From Micropterix aruncella (taxonomy: Eukaryota; Arthropoda; Insecta; Lepidoptera; Micropterigidae): a stretch of DNA of 64,000 bases. The stretch covers positions 40,901,964 through 40,965,963 of the forward strand of contig OX155951.1 of the NCBI GenBank assembly GCA_944548615.1. Reading direction: 5' to 3'. Position 1 is the first letter of the stretch. Every line of letters begins with the position of its first letter. Below are positions 11,237 to 22,323 of this stretch, piece by piece. Both the position numbers and the translations under genes were made by a program. The notes below the pieces were generated by a model, which had not been told where the DNA came from, ran no database searches, and was given only the letters and a program-made list of their open reading frames with translations.

Positions 11237-12272
11237 TTTCCCGCCAAAATTTGATGTACGTGGCGTCTATATAAATGTGTTTTTTACTGTTATTAAGTCG
11301 ATCTTTCGGCGAATTTTTAGCACTGTTTAATATTTTTTCTTTCCCGCCAAATAATTGATGTACGTGGCGTCTCTTATAGAGGGTTTTTTACTGTTTTTAC
11401 GTCGATTTCTCGTCGAATTTTTAGCACTGTTTAATTTTGTTGGCTTTCCCGCCAAATATTTGATGTACCGCTTCTAATAAAATAAATATGTGTTAAAAAA
11501 ACTTCACTTAGATTCTACATGATTTTTTATGGGAATGTGGACAGCATTTCTGCCCACATTCCCTCGTTTTAACTTGAACTTTTACATTTTCCGGCACTTT
11601 TTCGACGTTTGGGTGACGAGGTTATTACGCGGTGGATCTCCTGGTAAACTGAATTGATTTTGGCATCGCCCACCGCCTTTTTATACCCTTCAAAATACGG
11701 CAATTTCTCCATTTTTAGATGTGCTTTTCACCCCCTTCCTATGCAAAATAACGCGGCCATCATGCTTTTTCTGTCTGGTTACCAACTATCGTTTTTCCGC
11801 ATTGGGGTTCCGTACCATTTCGTGCACATCGAGCTATCTTTGCACTCTTATTTCTTTAATTCACTCATTTGAGCTGATTTCCTTATTTTTCCCTTATAAT
11901 CTGTATCCCCAGCATCTAATTTCTGCATATATATTAATTTTATGTTGCCTCCTCGCGGCGCTATGTGCTTCTAAAGGTACGTGTATATTTTTCCAAAAAG
12001 TATGTCTATTTCATTAACTATTACGGCTATTATTATTCATTTTTTTTCTACTATAATCCTATATGGTTTTTATAAAAAGTTATTCGGCGTTAGTAGGTTT
12101 TTCAGTGACCCATTTTGAAAACAATTCTTTACATCGAAATTACTCATCCGTTTCCTTTAAAAATATGTCACCTATGACCTTTTTAACTTGCTTCTTCTTT
12201 CTGTATACTCTAATATTTGTATTATCGTCGGTTTTTTTAGATATGGCTTTCCCTCCAAATTTTCCCGCCAAA
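11237..12272. promoter_or_regulatory. Four E2F-type motifs in the 5' LTR
   Basis: Perfect TTTCCCGCCAAA at 11237-11248, 11340-11351, 11445-11456 and 12261-12272. They lie about 1.05 to 2.08 kb from the LTR's 5' end in element sense, a position that can act on the element's own promoter. Confidence 0.55.
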
Positions 12273-13318
12273 TATGCATATGACGCTCCTTGAGACGCTC
12301 GTCTGTTTTTTTGTTAGTGGTCCACCTTAAAATTTCCTTTATTTCTGAACTACAGCGCCTCTAGTGATAAAAATTTGTACGATATTCCGACTCTATTTGA
12401 TGTCAAAACATGGCAACACTTTCTTGCCGTGGTTAATTCGGATTTATTTTTCCGTCAAATCGTCATTTATTCAGTTTCAAACATTAGATTCTCCCTGTAA
12501 ACTATCGTACAGAATATATGCTCTGCCTCATAAAATAGCTTATTTCATTGGCTTTATTCTAGTAGGTCTATCTACTGTGTGTTCTATCTATATCGGCTGT
12601 AATTAGCATTATCGTCTATAGTGGCGATTTTTCTTGTTAAAAGTACGACAATTTAATCATACATTGAACTGTCACTTCGAGGTCGGCTGCGAATTCGTTC
12701 CCGGCGATATTTAAATCTATTGCTAACTATTTATTCTGTTTTCAGGTTCTACTTTCGTTTCAGAGGATAGTGCTTATTCTATACTACGTCTATAGTGCGT
12801 GTCGTCGCTGAAATCTTTCTAAATATCCTATTTTTCTATCATGCATCTTTTGAAGACCCATTTTTGTATGTGATTTCGGCGTTTCTTTAATCATCGATTT
12901 TTCCTTTATTTTTCTCTAAAGCCTATTTAGTTTTATTTTATTTAGTGGTTTATTGCTATTACGCTTCATTTTTAACGAATATATAAACGTTTCATTGTTT
13001 TATTGAGTTTTAATCTTATTTTAATATATTTTTGTATTCCCTGTCAACGTCGGTAAAATTTATTTTACAGTTTATCTACTTATCGACTGGTAACATTTCT
13101 CGCGTATGCCGCTAGATGTCGCTACACGTTTTGAAATTGATTTAAATTTTGGGATCATGAATGAATCGACTAATTACTACTTTTACGTTTTGAAGACCAT
13201 TCACCTTGCCTTCCCATTGCTGCGTATAGATGGCAATAGGTGTGCTTACATGGCTTTGGTTTGGTTTAGATATTAAGTATTTTATTTGACAGGAGGCGTT
13301 CGATTTTATATCATTACA

Positions 13319-13322
13319 GAAG
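13319..13322. repeat. GAAG target-site duplication (right) of the LTR element
   Basis: The second copy of the 4-bp duplication. The interrupted family R sequence (TGCGAGCCCGGGC) resumes directly after it. Confidence 0.9.
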
Positions 13323-13410
13323 TGCGAGCCCGGGCAAGACTATGGTCTTAGGGCTAGTTTCCCCTAGGAATCAACCTTCTGGCGCTCCTGGACGGTCTGC
13401 ACTCTAACTA

Positions 13411-13558
13411 ATAGTCGGGGGAGTCAGGAAGCAGTACTGTTTCCTATAGAGCGGGGGTGGTTATAGTCGGGGGAGTCTGGAAGCAGTACTGTTTCCTATA
13501 GAGCGGGGGTGGTTATAGTCGGGGGGAGTCTGGAAGCAGTACTGATTCCTATAGAGCG
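13411..13558 (+). repeat. 52-bp tandem triplication within family R copy A
   Basis: Units start at 13411, 13463 and 13515 with ATAGTCGGGGG and contain GAAGCAGTACTG. The third is shortened. Other copies of the family have this segment once (for example 41961-42010), so the expansion is private to this copy. Confidence 0.85.
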
Positions 13559-13939
13559 GACCTTACGGCGACTGCTCTTGAAACGACCATCGTCTACCCG
13601 ATCCTAGGTGAAAGCCGGACAAAGGATGCCGTGGTCCGCGATAGATTCGATATACACCGTTTTACCGCTTCGTAAGGGAGAGGACCGCGCAAGCGACCTC
13701 GAACTCGTAACCAATCGAGAGACCGGGGTAATCTGGTCGTAATTGGAAGTAAGGGCGTGAGTGTAAACCCGCTGGGTAACACCGCGGTTAAGGCGTTGGC
13801 CTCTTACTGGCATGTGGCGGAGCTTGACGGTTGACTGTTTTGTCCAAGTCTTCTACGTTAACTTCACTGGAGAGAGAACGACTAATCGTTAAAACTTCCT
13901 GAGGTGACTGGTTCGCCCGTTGTAGTTGACAACTCTAGT

Positions 13940-13952
13940 TGTAAGAATGACC
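13940..13952. repeat. Target-site duplication (right) of family R copy A
   Basis: TGTAAGAATGACC again, matching 223-235. It brackets the combined repeat and LTR-element insertion. Confidence 0.8.
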
Positions 13953-13999
13953 AAGCCTGTTAAATTAATAATTAATTACTTACTCAATTCAACAAGGAA

Positions 14000-14825
14000 T
14001 GATATAGGTACAGTAAATTATTTCAAAATTATTTAAATTAACAAAAAATCCTATAGACATATCAATAATACACATATCAATCGACAATAAACATATAGAG
14101 CAATAAATTGCATTAGTGAGTACGATTTTGTTTTTGAAATATTTTAAAATGTTATTATGCACATACATGTTGATTTTAAGCAGATGCACCCGTACGGCTC
14201 TCTTGAAAATGTATGTTTTTGATAGCTTTTAATGTATCAGGCAATTAATTAAAAAGTTTAAGTCCTATTTAGAGACTAATCGCCTGGATCTTGACCGTAT
14301 GTTTTATGATCGGTTGGAGGTAATCGGTTTTATTCCTAGTGCCATACCGATGTGATATTGCCATGCTTTTATTGCAATAGAGTTCGCAAAGAGATTATTC
14401 AGCAAAAATTACATATTCGGTCAATATCGCCAGTTTTTGGAAGTTCCTTACAGTTCTCGAAGTTCGGGTCAACACCTCTATCGCACGTATGGCTCTTTTT
14501 TGTAAGGTGAATACACCTTTGATGTGCGCTGTAGTACCCCTTAGAAGAATTCCCTAGCCCAGATTTGATTCAACCAGCGCGTAAAAAGCTGATATCGCCT
14601 CCGTCCAACTCTTGATGCGTAAGCTTGATGCAACTCTTGATGCGTCTTTCCTTACAGCTCTTGATGCGTAATAGAGCATAGCAGGCCGACGATAGCTTGA
14701 ACTTGACATGCTCTATATGTAAATTCTGGACATCTTTTCCTCCAGGAGTAACCTGAGGAATTGTATAGTAGTTCGAATAACTGTTTCTGACATATTTAGA
14801 GATATGTTGATCGCATTGAAGCAAT
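14000..14825 (-). pseudogene. Decayed LINE reverse-transcriptase C-terminus (CR1/jockey type)
   Basis: Translated on the minus strand with frame changes, the segment gives the usual tail of a CR1/jockey-type ORF2: a KLSSACYALLRIKS stretch (inside 14570-14824), then in another frame FTLQKRAIRAIEVLTRTSR and NFQKLAILTEYVIFAE, and finally a LPDTLKAIKN-like end. Several stops and frameshifts show it is dead. A short repeated CTCTTGATGCGT motif (three times between about 14610 and 14672) interrupts it. The clade assignment is approximate. Confidence 0.55.
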
Positions 14826-15009
14826 CATCAAGTTCTATAAGAGGTGTATTAGCGGTGACATGATGTCGTGACAAAACGCTTTAAGCCTAAATTAGCTTAA
14901 TGTAATCGTAAAAGCGCGAAAAACGATAGAGTTGCATCGAGTGGACGAGGTGTACAGAAATAATAGGTTTGTCCTTATTTGGCATTATAAAATACCTTAT
15001 CGACGCTTA

Positions 15010-15320
15010 TCGGTCGAATGCCGGCGCAGTTGAAAAAACAAGGGAGGGCGACGCGGCGTCCGCCATTCTCATCGCATCGTGGCCACGAAGCGTGGCGGGG
15101 AGTGCCCACTGCCCACGGTCGAGGACGAAGGAGAAAATACGCGAACGCCAGCCTGTTCTTATCTGATCAGAACGTCGCACGGCGCGGCGCACCTTTTGTT
15201 TTAGCGCTGTGACCCAAATTTAGAGGGGAGAGGAGCTGGCGCGCGGCCGCCCGCTACCCGCCGCGGCCGTAGTCCAAGAGCTCGCTGCACGTACCCTTAC
15301 CTCATTCTGCTTCAGGGCCG
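15010..15320. other. GC-rich island
   Basis: CpG-rich DNA in an AT-rich setting, including a CTTATCTGATCAGAAC segment with a GATA-type core. Frames here are open on both strands only because stops are rare in GC-rich DNA. It could be a promoter, an enhancer or a diverged exon. Confidence 0.4.
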
Positions 15321-18093
15321 CACCTGAGTCTTAAAATTAGCGTTTCTGCAAGCCTTTTTGAATTCTGAATTTCCAGATTTAATTTTATTTCATTCGGTGC
15401 TAAAACAAAATATTGATAAACCGTACTTACCTTTTTATGAGTTATGACATTACACAGTTATATGACTAGATTAATGAACTATCGAAATAATTTAAGAAAA
15501 TTAATCAAAAGTATGTTGATTAATTAACACCAAGCATCTTCATTAGTTAGGCAATCATTTATTTTATACTATGCTATTTTACACACTGTATGTTTAATAT
15601 AAGGACTACAGATTTACATAACAGTGTGTAGCATGGCTATCTGCAGTGATCTCTCCGACTATCGGCTGCGACGCACTGGTTGCAGGCAAACTTGTGAAAA
15701 GTGTCTGGCAAAAACGTCAATGTATGCTTTATTGCACCAACTTACACTGCAATTCAACTTTCCAATCTTCGCAAACGATAGTATTCGCGAATTGTGATTA
15801 ATTTTGGAAAATAAGTACATTATCATGAAAACGCTCTCTGAGTATGTTGATAACCGTAATAATAGAAACGACATAAAGCCATCAAATGTAGGATAATGCC
15901 ATCAAATAGCAACGAACATTTTAAAAAACTTCTTCCTTCACTGAGTATTTTTACTTTAGAACTTTTGATAGTAGTAATACGGAAACCACAAGATAATCTA
16001 CTACAACCCAAGAATCATGCAAATACTTTACGTAGTACACGTTTCATGTTCTTCAACCACAGTTTATATGTAGGGTTTCTTGAAAACGTATAAGTACCTT
16101 TTTGCTTCAATATATTATGTAAATTGGATGTCTATGTATCAGCGGCGACTTTGTAGTATGCGTTGTCTAAAAAGGAAGAAAAATGATCGATTAATATTAT
16201 TGACGAGAGACTTGGACAGCCCTGTTGATGGCTGTTAAAATCAAATTTTCAAATCAAAAATAAAATAGTATTTTACCATTAAATTTAGTTCGCAGTGGCG
16301 GCGCGCACAACCCTTTACATCGGTACAAAAAATATCTGTCATTTTGTAAAGTACAGCCGAGTCCAACCTTCTAGTTATCGCGATTATTACTTGCTCCTTG
16401 CACCGAGATTAACGAATATTTTAGGAAAACACGTCGATATTTCAGGACTGACACGGGTGGTTCTTAAAAAATGCTTCATTCAGTGGTTGATTAGTAAAGG
16501 AAGATCGGAAACTGAATGTACTCTTAAAATATTTCAAAAATAGCAACGCCATTAAATGTACACATATAATGTACACACCCTCTCATCTCTGACAATATAA
16601 ATTACCTATATGTATACCAGATTGCTATTATTATTACGTAATATTTTGTATTTTGATATATTTCATAAATATTTTTGACAAATTTTATTATTCAATGACT
16701 ATTTTAGTTTTTTAATAATTATTTTGTTTGTTCTTTATTTTTTCCAAACGTATTTTTGGCTTATTTTTTATTTTCTGACTATTCAACAAATAATTCACAA
16801 TACACTATTTTACTATAACAATTTTGTAACCATAATCATAATCATTTTTATTTCTCAAAAAAGACTAGGTATCTATAACAATCAAATAGGTAGACACATA
16901 ATCTGTTGAAATCGTAAAAGAAATACATATTAGCATTGATAAACGTATAATCAATGATATTAGGATATTAGATAAAAGTTATAAATGTCAAATGGAAAAA
17001 CATAGTAAAAAAAATAATGGCAATAATGTCAAATTTAAAGATATAACAAAAAGAAACAAAAATAATCGCATTTACTTAAAACTTAACAAAACAAATGAAA
17101 ATTACAAAATTTGTAGAATCTTCCACTAATTATATTTTTACCATTTTGATCTTCGATTATGAAACCATTAGATTAGAAAATTAATTATTTAAATGCTATT
17201 ATATAAAAATAGTGTTCATTGGAACAGGCGCTGCCTAGTTACACAGAATGATTGTTTTAAATAATTGTCATGACATTTCTTGAAATATTTTTGTTTTTAA
17301 ATGTATTTAAACTACATTATAATAAAGGTCAGGGAGTTCGAAGTAAAAAGATGCGGGAAGGGACGTGCGAAAAAAGGGCGAGAAGGGAGTGCGAGGAATT
17401 AAAAAAGAACGCCGCATTTATTTTTGTCTTTTTTTCCTTATTTTTCTTTCTCGCACATTCTTGTTCCTTTCTCATATTTTTTTTATTCTTTTTCTTATAG
17501 TTTTAGGTTATTCTATGTAATGGAATTTTATGTTATTTGATGTTTAAAATATTAGTTTTTATGCAATTTTAATGCCGATTCTAATATTGGAATTGCTTTT
17601 ATATGACGACATTTTAAGGCGATTTAGTTCAACATATGAGCATTTTACTACAGCGCTTAACTACTTTTTTGTATTATTAGAGCCCTGCCCACCCTAGAAC
17701 GGGTTAGTCCCAGTTGGGTGACAGGCACGTGGTTATAATTTCACCATTCGATTCCTGATATTGTTGTTCTAAAATCATTGTTTTATACAAATTAATTCCT
17801 AATTGGCTTTATTTTGATTAAACTTATTTATTTGTCATTTTTAATTATTTTATAACCGATTATTTGATTATATTTTATGACTGTGATGACTATGACGATT
17901 ATGAATATTTTAATTGCAATAAATGTTGATTCTGATTTAATTTATTTATTATAAAATTTATATAATATTATTATTTGAATACCATTATGATTTTTTAAAT
18001 GATTATTAACTGTCATGTGATTGATTCTTTTACGTATTTTTTATATTTTATCATTTCAATTATTTATGTGTAATTTTGTATTTATACCTCTTA
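15321..18093. other. AT-rich DNA without a recognised gene
   Basis: Mostly low-complexity AT-rich sequence. A plus-strand frame at 16295-16543 (82 codons) has non-repetitive composition (for example SSYRDYYLLLAPRLTNILGK) but matches nothing I know and has no flanking splice evidence. A G-rich stretch near 17330-17410 is followed by pyrimidine tracts. Confidence 0.5.
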
Positions 18094-18468
18094 TACAGGT
18101 GAGTTTTTAATTAGTAGCATGTTTCAGTGGGCGAATCAGTACGAGGTAATAAGCAACTTTTGTTTTTTTTTTTGAAAAACACAAAAATATATATATTTTT
18201 TTGTAAATTTAAAAAAATTGACAGATAAATAAAAGTTTGAGAAGCGTTGTTTACAATAGGTAAAATAGCGCGAATAAACAATATTCGCCATATTTTACCT
18301 ACCGTTAGATAGCGCAACGCGCTCATCTGTTTATACTACTTTTCAAACCATTTAAAATTTAAAAAAAAAAAATGTTTTTTCCCAAAAAAAATGACAAAAG
18401 TTGCTTTTTTGCTCGTACCTACTCATTCACCCAATTCAAGGTGTCACAAATTCAAAACTCACCTTGTA
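18094..18468. mobile_element. MITE-like inverted-repeat element, copy 1
   Basis: The left end TACAGGTGAGTTTT and the right end (reverse complement TACAAGGTGAGTTTT) begin imperfect inverted repeats of about 75 bp that also share a CGAATCAGTACGAG-like and an AGCAACTTTTG segment. TA at both ends fits a TA target as used by Tc1/mariner transposases. A second member lies at 26693-27115. It is non-coding. Confidence 0.65.
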
Positions 18469-18493
18469 GATACATTAATGTAACTATCTGTTC

Positions 18494-18660
18494 ATAGAGT
18501 GTCCGCCCAAGCACAAGCTTTGCTTAGTTGGGAGACATAAGACTAAACATTATTTATTAATTGAGTTCATTTCTGGCTGTGGAATAAATAATTTGGTATA
18601 ATAGTTTATTTGTTGTTTAATTGTGATTTGTTTTTATTTGTGAATTGATTAATAAATAAA
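18494..18660 (+). repeat. Possible LINE 3' end
   Basis: A segment with GCACAAGCTTTGCTTAG followed by an AT-rich tail ending in AATAAATAAAG. I associate similar tails with CR1-type LINEs in moths, but this is recollection and not demonstrated here. Confidence 0.25.
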
Positions 18661-18784
18661 GAAAGAATACGTAAGCACATTGCATCTCCTCCCATTTTAC
18701 CAGTCCCACGGTTGCTCCTAAAAGCACAGGCCTACGCGACATGCGAGTACGTTCGGAGTATCAAGCCGGTCGCATCCGTAGATG

Positions 18785-18975
18785 ATTTGTTTTGAGGGTT
18801 GGACGCCGCACGGAGTGGCGGCCGTGCGGGCGACGCGGGCCATTATCGCGCGGGCCCCGGAGGCCACAATGCGGCCCGTAAAGCTGTCCAGCCCCGGGTT
18901 CGCCGCGCCGCAGCGGTGGTCGCGACGCCTCCTACTTTACGACCTCACCCCATTTTCGCCCTCGACAAAATTCGC
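18785..18975. other. GC-rich island
   Basis: CpG-dense segment with open frames on the plus strand (18782-18982 and 18799-19050) that have GC-driven composition. There is no domain or splice support. Confidence 0.35.
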
Positions 18976-19339
18976 CCACTAATTTTATATTTGATCTGTG
19001 ATAACGATCCATTTATGCTGCGTTTTAATGAAACCCCTGCGGTAATCTAACACATACTCTCGATCATAACGCATGATCTACGAGAAAATTAACACGTTGA
19101 CTGCCAAGTTAGTTTTCAGGGTTCTGGTGTGAAAATTCAATCTTATTACATATTAAAATATCTAATAATAGTACATATTGATTATTATAAAGCATATACA
19201 ATATGCTTTTTCAATAAAGTAATTCCGAATTATGATTGTCTCATAATTGTCCGTAACAAAATATTCTTACTAACGCTAACTACGAGTATGAAATGAAAAA
19301 GCCGACTAACTTGCTAAGACGGAAGCAAAGGGAACGTTA
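18976..19339. other. No recognised feature
   Basis: AT-rich DNA between a GC-rich island and a LINE fragment. I see nothing in it. Confidence 0.4.
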
Positions 19340-19760
19340 TATGGCCCTGAACCTTGATGTGGCGTACCAATAAGCCTTGCAAACCTAATGCTCAAACAAA
19401 TATGTTTAGAACAATCCACCAACCACTGTAACAACACGCCAGGGTTGAATCAATCCAAAGCGCTAATTAAGGCTTACGACCCTAAGACACATGTACAACC
19501 TCAAGCTCCGAGACACAAAAATGTGCAGGTTCTGCCAAGGGGCAGAGGAAACTCTTATGTGCGAGTGTGGCCCACTGATGCGTAAAAGATACATCCACTT
19601 GGGTGGTCATTACCTCCAACCTGAGGAGGTAAAATAATCTGAAAAGCCTGTTGCGGTTCTTAAATGACACAAGGCTTAGCGCAGAACTATAGTAGGTGGC
19701 GAACACAATAGATCAGCAATGGTCGCAGTGTTACAAGGCTCATAAAGACCTTAAAAAGCC
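19340..19760 (+). pseudogene. LINE ORF2 C-terminal fragment, copy 1
   Basis: Homologous to the reverse complement of 28265-28790. It encodes the region after the RNase H domain: an MLKQICLEQS start, then a zinc-finger-like tail with CRFCQGAEETLMCECG in one frame (about 19520-19570). Compared with the other copy it lacks about 100 bp around 19485, and frameshifts break it. It belongs to an RNase H-bearing LINE of the I/jockey group. Confidence 0.65.
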
Positions 19761-20639
19761 ACAAACAACAAATAAAACAATAATAAAAAACTACGAGTAT
19801 ACTCGAAGTCGGCGGTCAATGAATAGGCAGTCGCTATATCGAAGAGGTTTTGCGAATTTAAGTAGATAACTGTGTGAAAAAAAAATCGGTCGTGTTACCC
19901 TAAAACTTTACTGAAAGTAGCCAAGGACTTATGGAAGGATTTTGAGCGTGATATCACTTCGGGAAGGAGGTTGATTTACTACGATAGTGAGATACAACGA
20001 ATTATATACCTACGTTCGATTCAATCGTTTACTCAAATATTCTGACCAGCGATAATTCAATGTGATTTCTGATCAATATAGCATCTGTGTACCACATTTC
20101 AAGTCTATAATTCCAATATTTTGAGATTGAAATATGAGTAGTGCGCTCTCTGGTGGACCGATTTTAACCAAAACCGTTTTAACTCTTGCCATGGCCAAAT
20201 GAAAGCATGCCAAATTCCAGCTCAATGGGATTAAGCGTTTTGGCGCTATTGTGGAGGAATACACACAGACCCACAGACATACTGGAAATGGTCTTAATCG
20301 TCTCAGGGGGGCTCAATATAGGTATGTCCATCTTCATCTCGAAAAAGAAATGCGCTTATACAATACATTTCCTCCTCGTGTGTTGGATCGTCGGGAAAGT
20401 AAAAATGAATGGTTTGAAAGCTCAAGAGCATCTTTTTTTTTAATATAGAGGATGGGCCAAAAGGGTGTTGGCGATTTAATTCCTTAATTTCGCGGAATCT
20501 GCTCGTTGCGGGGAGGCAGAGCGTATTTTGCAAGACGCGTCGATTCTTGGAAATTTAGTCGCCATGGAGGATGATTCCAATAATCGACTTTACTTCGTTA
20601 ATCTGATGCTCGACTGTTTCATCGATTTTTGTAATGTCG
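19761..20639. other. No recognised gene
   Basis: Mixed-composition DNA with short overlapping frames on both strands (20073-20533) that cannot all be real. None shows a domain. Confidence 0.4.
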
Positions 20640-20677
20640 GTTTAGTTCCGATGACAATGCATTTTTATGGTTAGCAT

Positions 20678-21283
20678 GACCTAATTCTACAAATAGAGTT
20701 GTCAACTACAACGGGCGAACCCGTCACCTCAGGAAGTTTTAACGATTAGTCGTTCTATCCCCCGTGAGGTGAACGCAGAAGACTTGGACAAAAACAGTCC
20801 ACCATCCAGCTCCGCCACATGCCCGTAAAAGGGCCAACGCCTTAACCGCGAGATAACTAGGTGGGTTACCCAGCGGGCTCATACTCACGCCCTTACTTGC
20901 AATTGTGACCAGATTACTCCGGTCTCTCGATTGGTTATGAGTTCGAGGTCGCTTGCGCGGTCCTGTCCCTTACGAAGCGCTGAGACGGTATACACCGAAT
21001 CTATCGCGGACCACGGCATCCTTTGCCCGGCTGTTCACCCAGTCTGGAGTTCACAGTCGATTGGCTTACGCCGCACGGTGTGCAGACCGTTCAGGAGCGC
21101 CAGAAGGTTGATTCCTAGGCGATACTAGCCCTAAGGCCAGAGTCCTGCCCGGGCTCGCACTTCATGCGTGGAGGCCGCCGGATGGGTGTTGACCCGTGAG
21201 TGTGACTAACCCTGAATAGGATGGGTCTTCGTGGCCAATTGAGCAAGGACCCATTAGCTCCCATTCTAGGACCTAATTCTACA
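20678..21283. repeat. 14-bp target duplication bounding family R copy B
   Basis: GACCTAATTCTACA at 20678-20691 and 21270-21283. The undisturbed sequence is present as TGTAGAATCAGGTT near 43422, confirming that the target was the minisatellite-bearing repeat. Confidence 0.85.
20692..21269 (-). repeat. Family R retroposon copy B (578 bp)
   Basis: The cleanest uninterrupted copy, between perfect 14-bp target duplications. On the minus strand it starts CTAGAATGGGAGCTAATGGG and ends GTTGACAACTCTATT. It preserves the uninterrupted CATGAAGTGCGAGC site into which the LTR element jumped in copy A. Frames such as 20931-21128 exist but are not conserved with the other copies, so it looks non-coding. 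Confidence 0.85.
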
Positions 21284-21612
21284 CCCAGGATTGGCTCATG
21301 ACGAGGCTACTCCTATATGGTCAACAGAACAGACACGAAATTTTGGTTACGCATTCAGTTATAATAGCCCGTTCTAAGTTTCACTATGACATGGCTGCTG
21401 CACCTAGGGTTGGCTCCCGTTAAGGGGACTACTCAATGGTCAACACGACAGACACATTTTGTATCCGCATTCAATTATGATAGCCCGTTCTAAGTTACAC
21501 AGTGACAGGGCTGCTGCACAGAGGGTTGGCTTCCAACGAGGGGACTCCTCAACGGTGAATAGGACAGACACGAAATTCTGTTTACTTACGAAATTATGAT
21601 AACCCGTTCTGA

Positions 21613-22323
21613 GCATTTTATTTATTTATTTATTTATTTAAGGGAAACCAACAGCCATATAAAATATTAATTAACAATCGGAATACTAACTGATAGCCAA
21701 TAACAGGTTCTCACGTGTAGAAATAATTTAGAAAACATGTGATGCCAGCAGAAACGCACGTCAGGGTCAAACACTATAGACTAGTGTAATACGTGATTTA
21801 CATTACGTACTTGGAAAAGAGGCAAAAAACACAAAACAGGACCAAGAAATTGAATACAAAGCAATAACAACATTAAACAAGAGAAAAAGAGGATTAAAAG
21901 AAGTTGTTACTGAGGATACGTCTCGCTGTTACAACGTTAGTGCTAAGTAGATCAATATCACAGTCGTCGCAAATCAGTTTATTGAGGTTATTACTCGCAG
22001 GCCACATAAAGGTGTTTTGCATGTAATTAGATGATGCCACAGTTAGCCGAATTGGTTTTTGTGTCTTAGGGACTTAACGGGGACATTGAAATTTGACAGA
22101 AGTTCGTGACAATCCAACGAACCTTGTGCAATTTTTTGAAAGTAAGGTCAGCAATTTCTCTCCGTAACAGATGGGGTTTTTTACATAATTTAATATATTT
22201 GTCTGAATTGTATTTGACTTTCGTAAGAAAACACAGGTATTTAAGGAACCTCCTTTGGATGCCCTCAATGCAATTGGTGTATTTAGAGTAGATAGGGTTC
22301 CATATTTGCGATGCGTATTCCAA
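21613..22323 (-). pseudogene. CR1/jockey-group LINE 3' end
   Basis: Reading leftward, 22066-22323 encodes the common RT tail (ASQIWNPIYSKYTNCIEGIQ, RRFLKYLCFL). After frameshifts, the C-terminus is NYMQNTFMWPASNNLNKLIC ... ARRILSNNFF near 21900. A 3' UTR and an (ATTT)n tail (AAAT on the sense strand) at about 21618-21640 follow. The C-terminus and tail match the plus-strand copy at 37927-38475. It is 5'-truncated. Confidence 0.7.

Larger units (their letters stand above)
325..13318 (-). mobile_element. Gag-only LTR retrotransposon with 4-kb LTRs (TR-GAG-like)
   Basis: Two direct repeats of 4,059 bp (325-4383) and 4,060 bp (9259-13318) enclose a 4,875-bp interior. In element sense both LTRs begin TGTAATGAT and end CGCTACA. 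A GAAG target duplication flanks the whole. A tRNA-Lys primer-binding site (9238-9255) lies three bases inside the right LTR and a purine-rich tract (4386-4397) abuts the left LTR, so transcription runs on the minus strand. The only substantial sense frame is gag (7311-8597). No protease, reverse transcriptase, RNase H or integrase is recognisable, and 4384-7310 has no sense frame of 60 codons or more. The LTRs differ at only two places that I found, so the element moved recently in this pol-less state. It resembles TR-GAG or LARD elements described mainly in plants, and the enzymes presumably come from a full-length relative. Confidence 0.92.
9259..13318 (-). repeat. 5' LTR of the gag-only element
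   Basis: This is the promoter-bearing LTR in element sense, 4,060 bp. It carries the same internal features as the 3' LTR: E2F-type motifs at 11237-11248, 11340-11351, 11445-11456 and 12261-12272, the tandem repeat at 11237-11456, and PBS-like modules at 9293-9313 and 9419-9439. The U3, R and U5 limits cannot be set from sequence alone. Confidence 0.93.
236..13939 (+). repeat. Family R retroposon copy A, interrupted by the LTR element
   Basis: The two pieces (236-324 and 13323-13939, about 706 bp together) form one copy of a dispersed non-coding repeat. The right piece matches 41964-42405 base for base over long stretches and the reverse complement of 20692-21269. It ends in the shared 3' sequence GTTGACAACTCTAGT. 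The left piece contains the shared GGGTCAACACCCAT stretch. There is no inverted terminal repeat and no convincing open frame. The bordering 13-bp duplications point to retroposition. The family is not one I can name; it could be a non-autonomous LINE derivative or a long SINE. Confidence 0.75.
20640..21610 (-). repeat. Minisatellite-bearing repeat, split by family R copy B
   Basis: The left part (20640-20677) is the reverse complement of 43440-43475, and the right part (21284-21610) is three units of about 117-120 bp homologous to the array at 43045-43430. Each unit contains GCCCGTTCTAAGTT, GGCTGCTGCAC-like and GGTTGGCT segments. The split was caused by insertion of 20692-21269. The combination of an internal tandem array and a unique 3' part recalls Helitron-type elements, but no helicase and no secure ends are seen. 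Confidence 0.6.
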
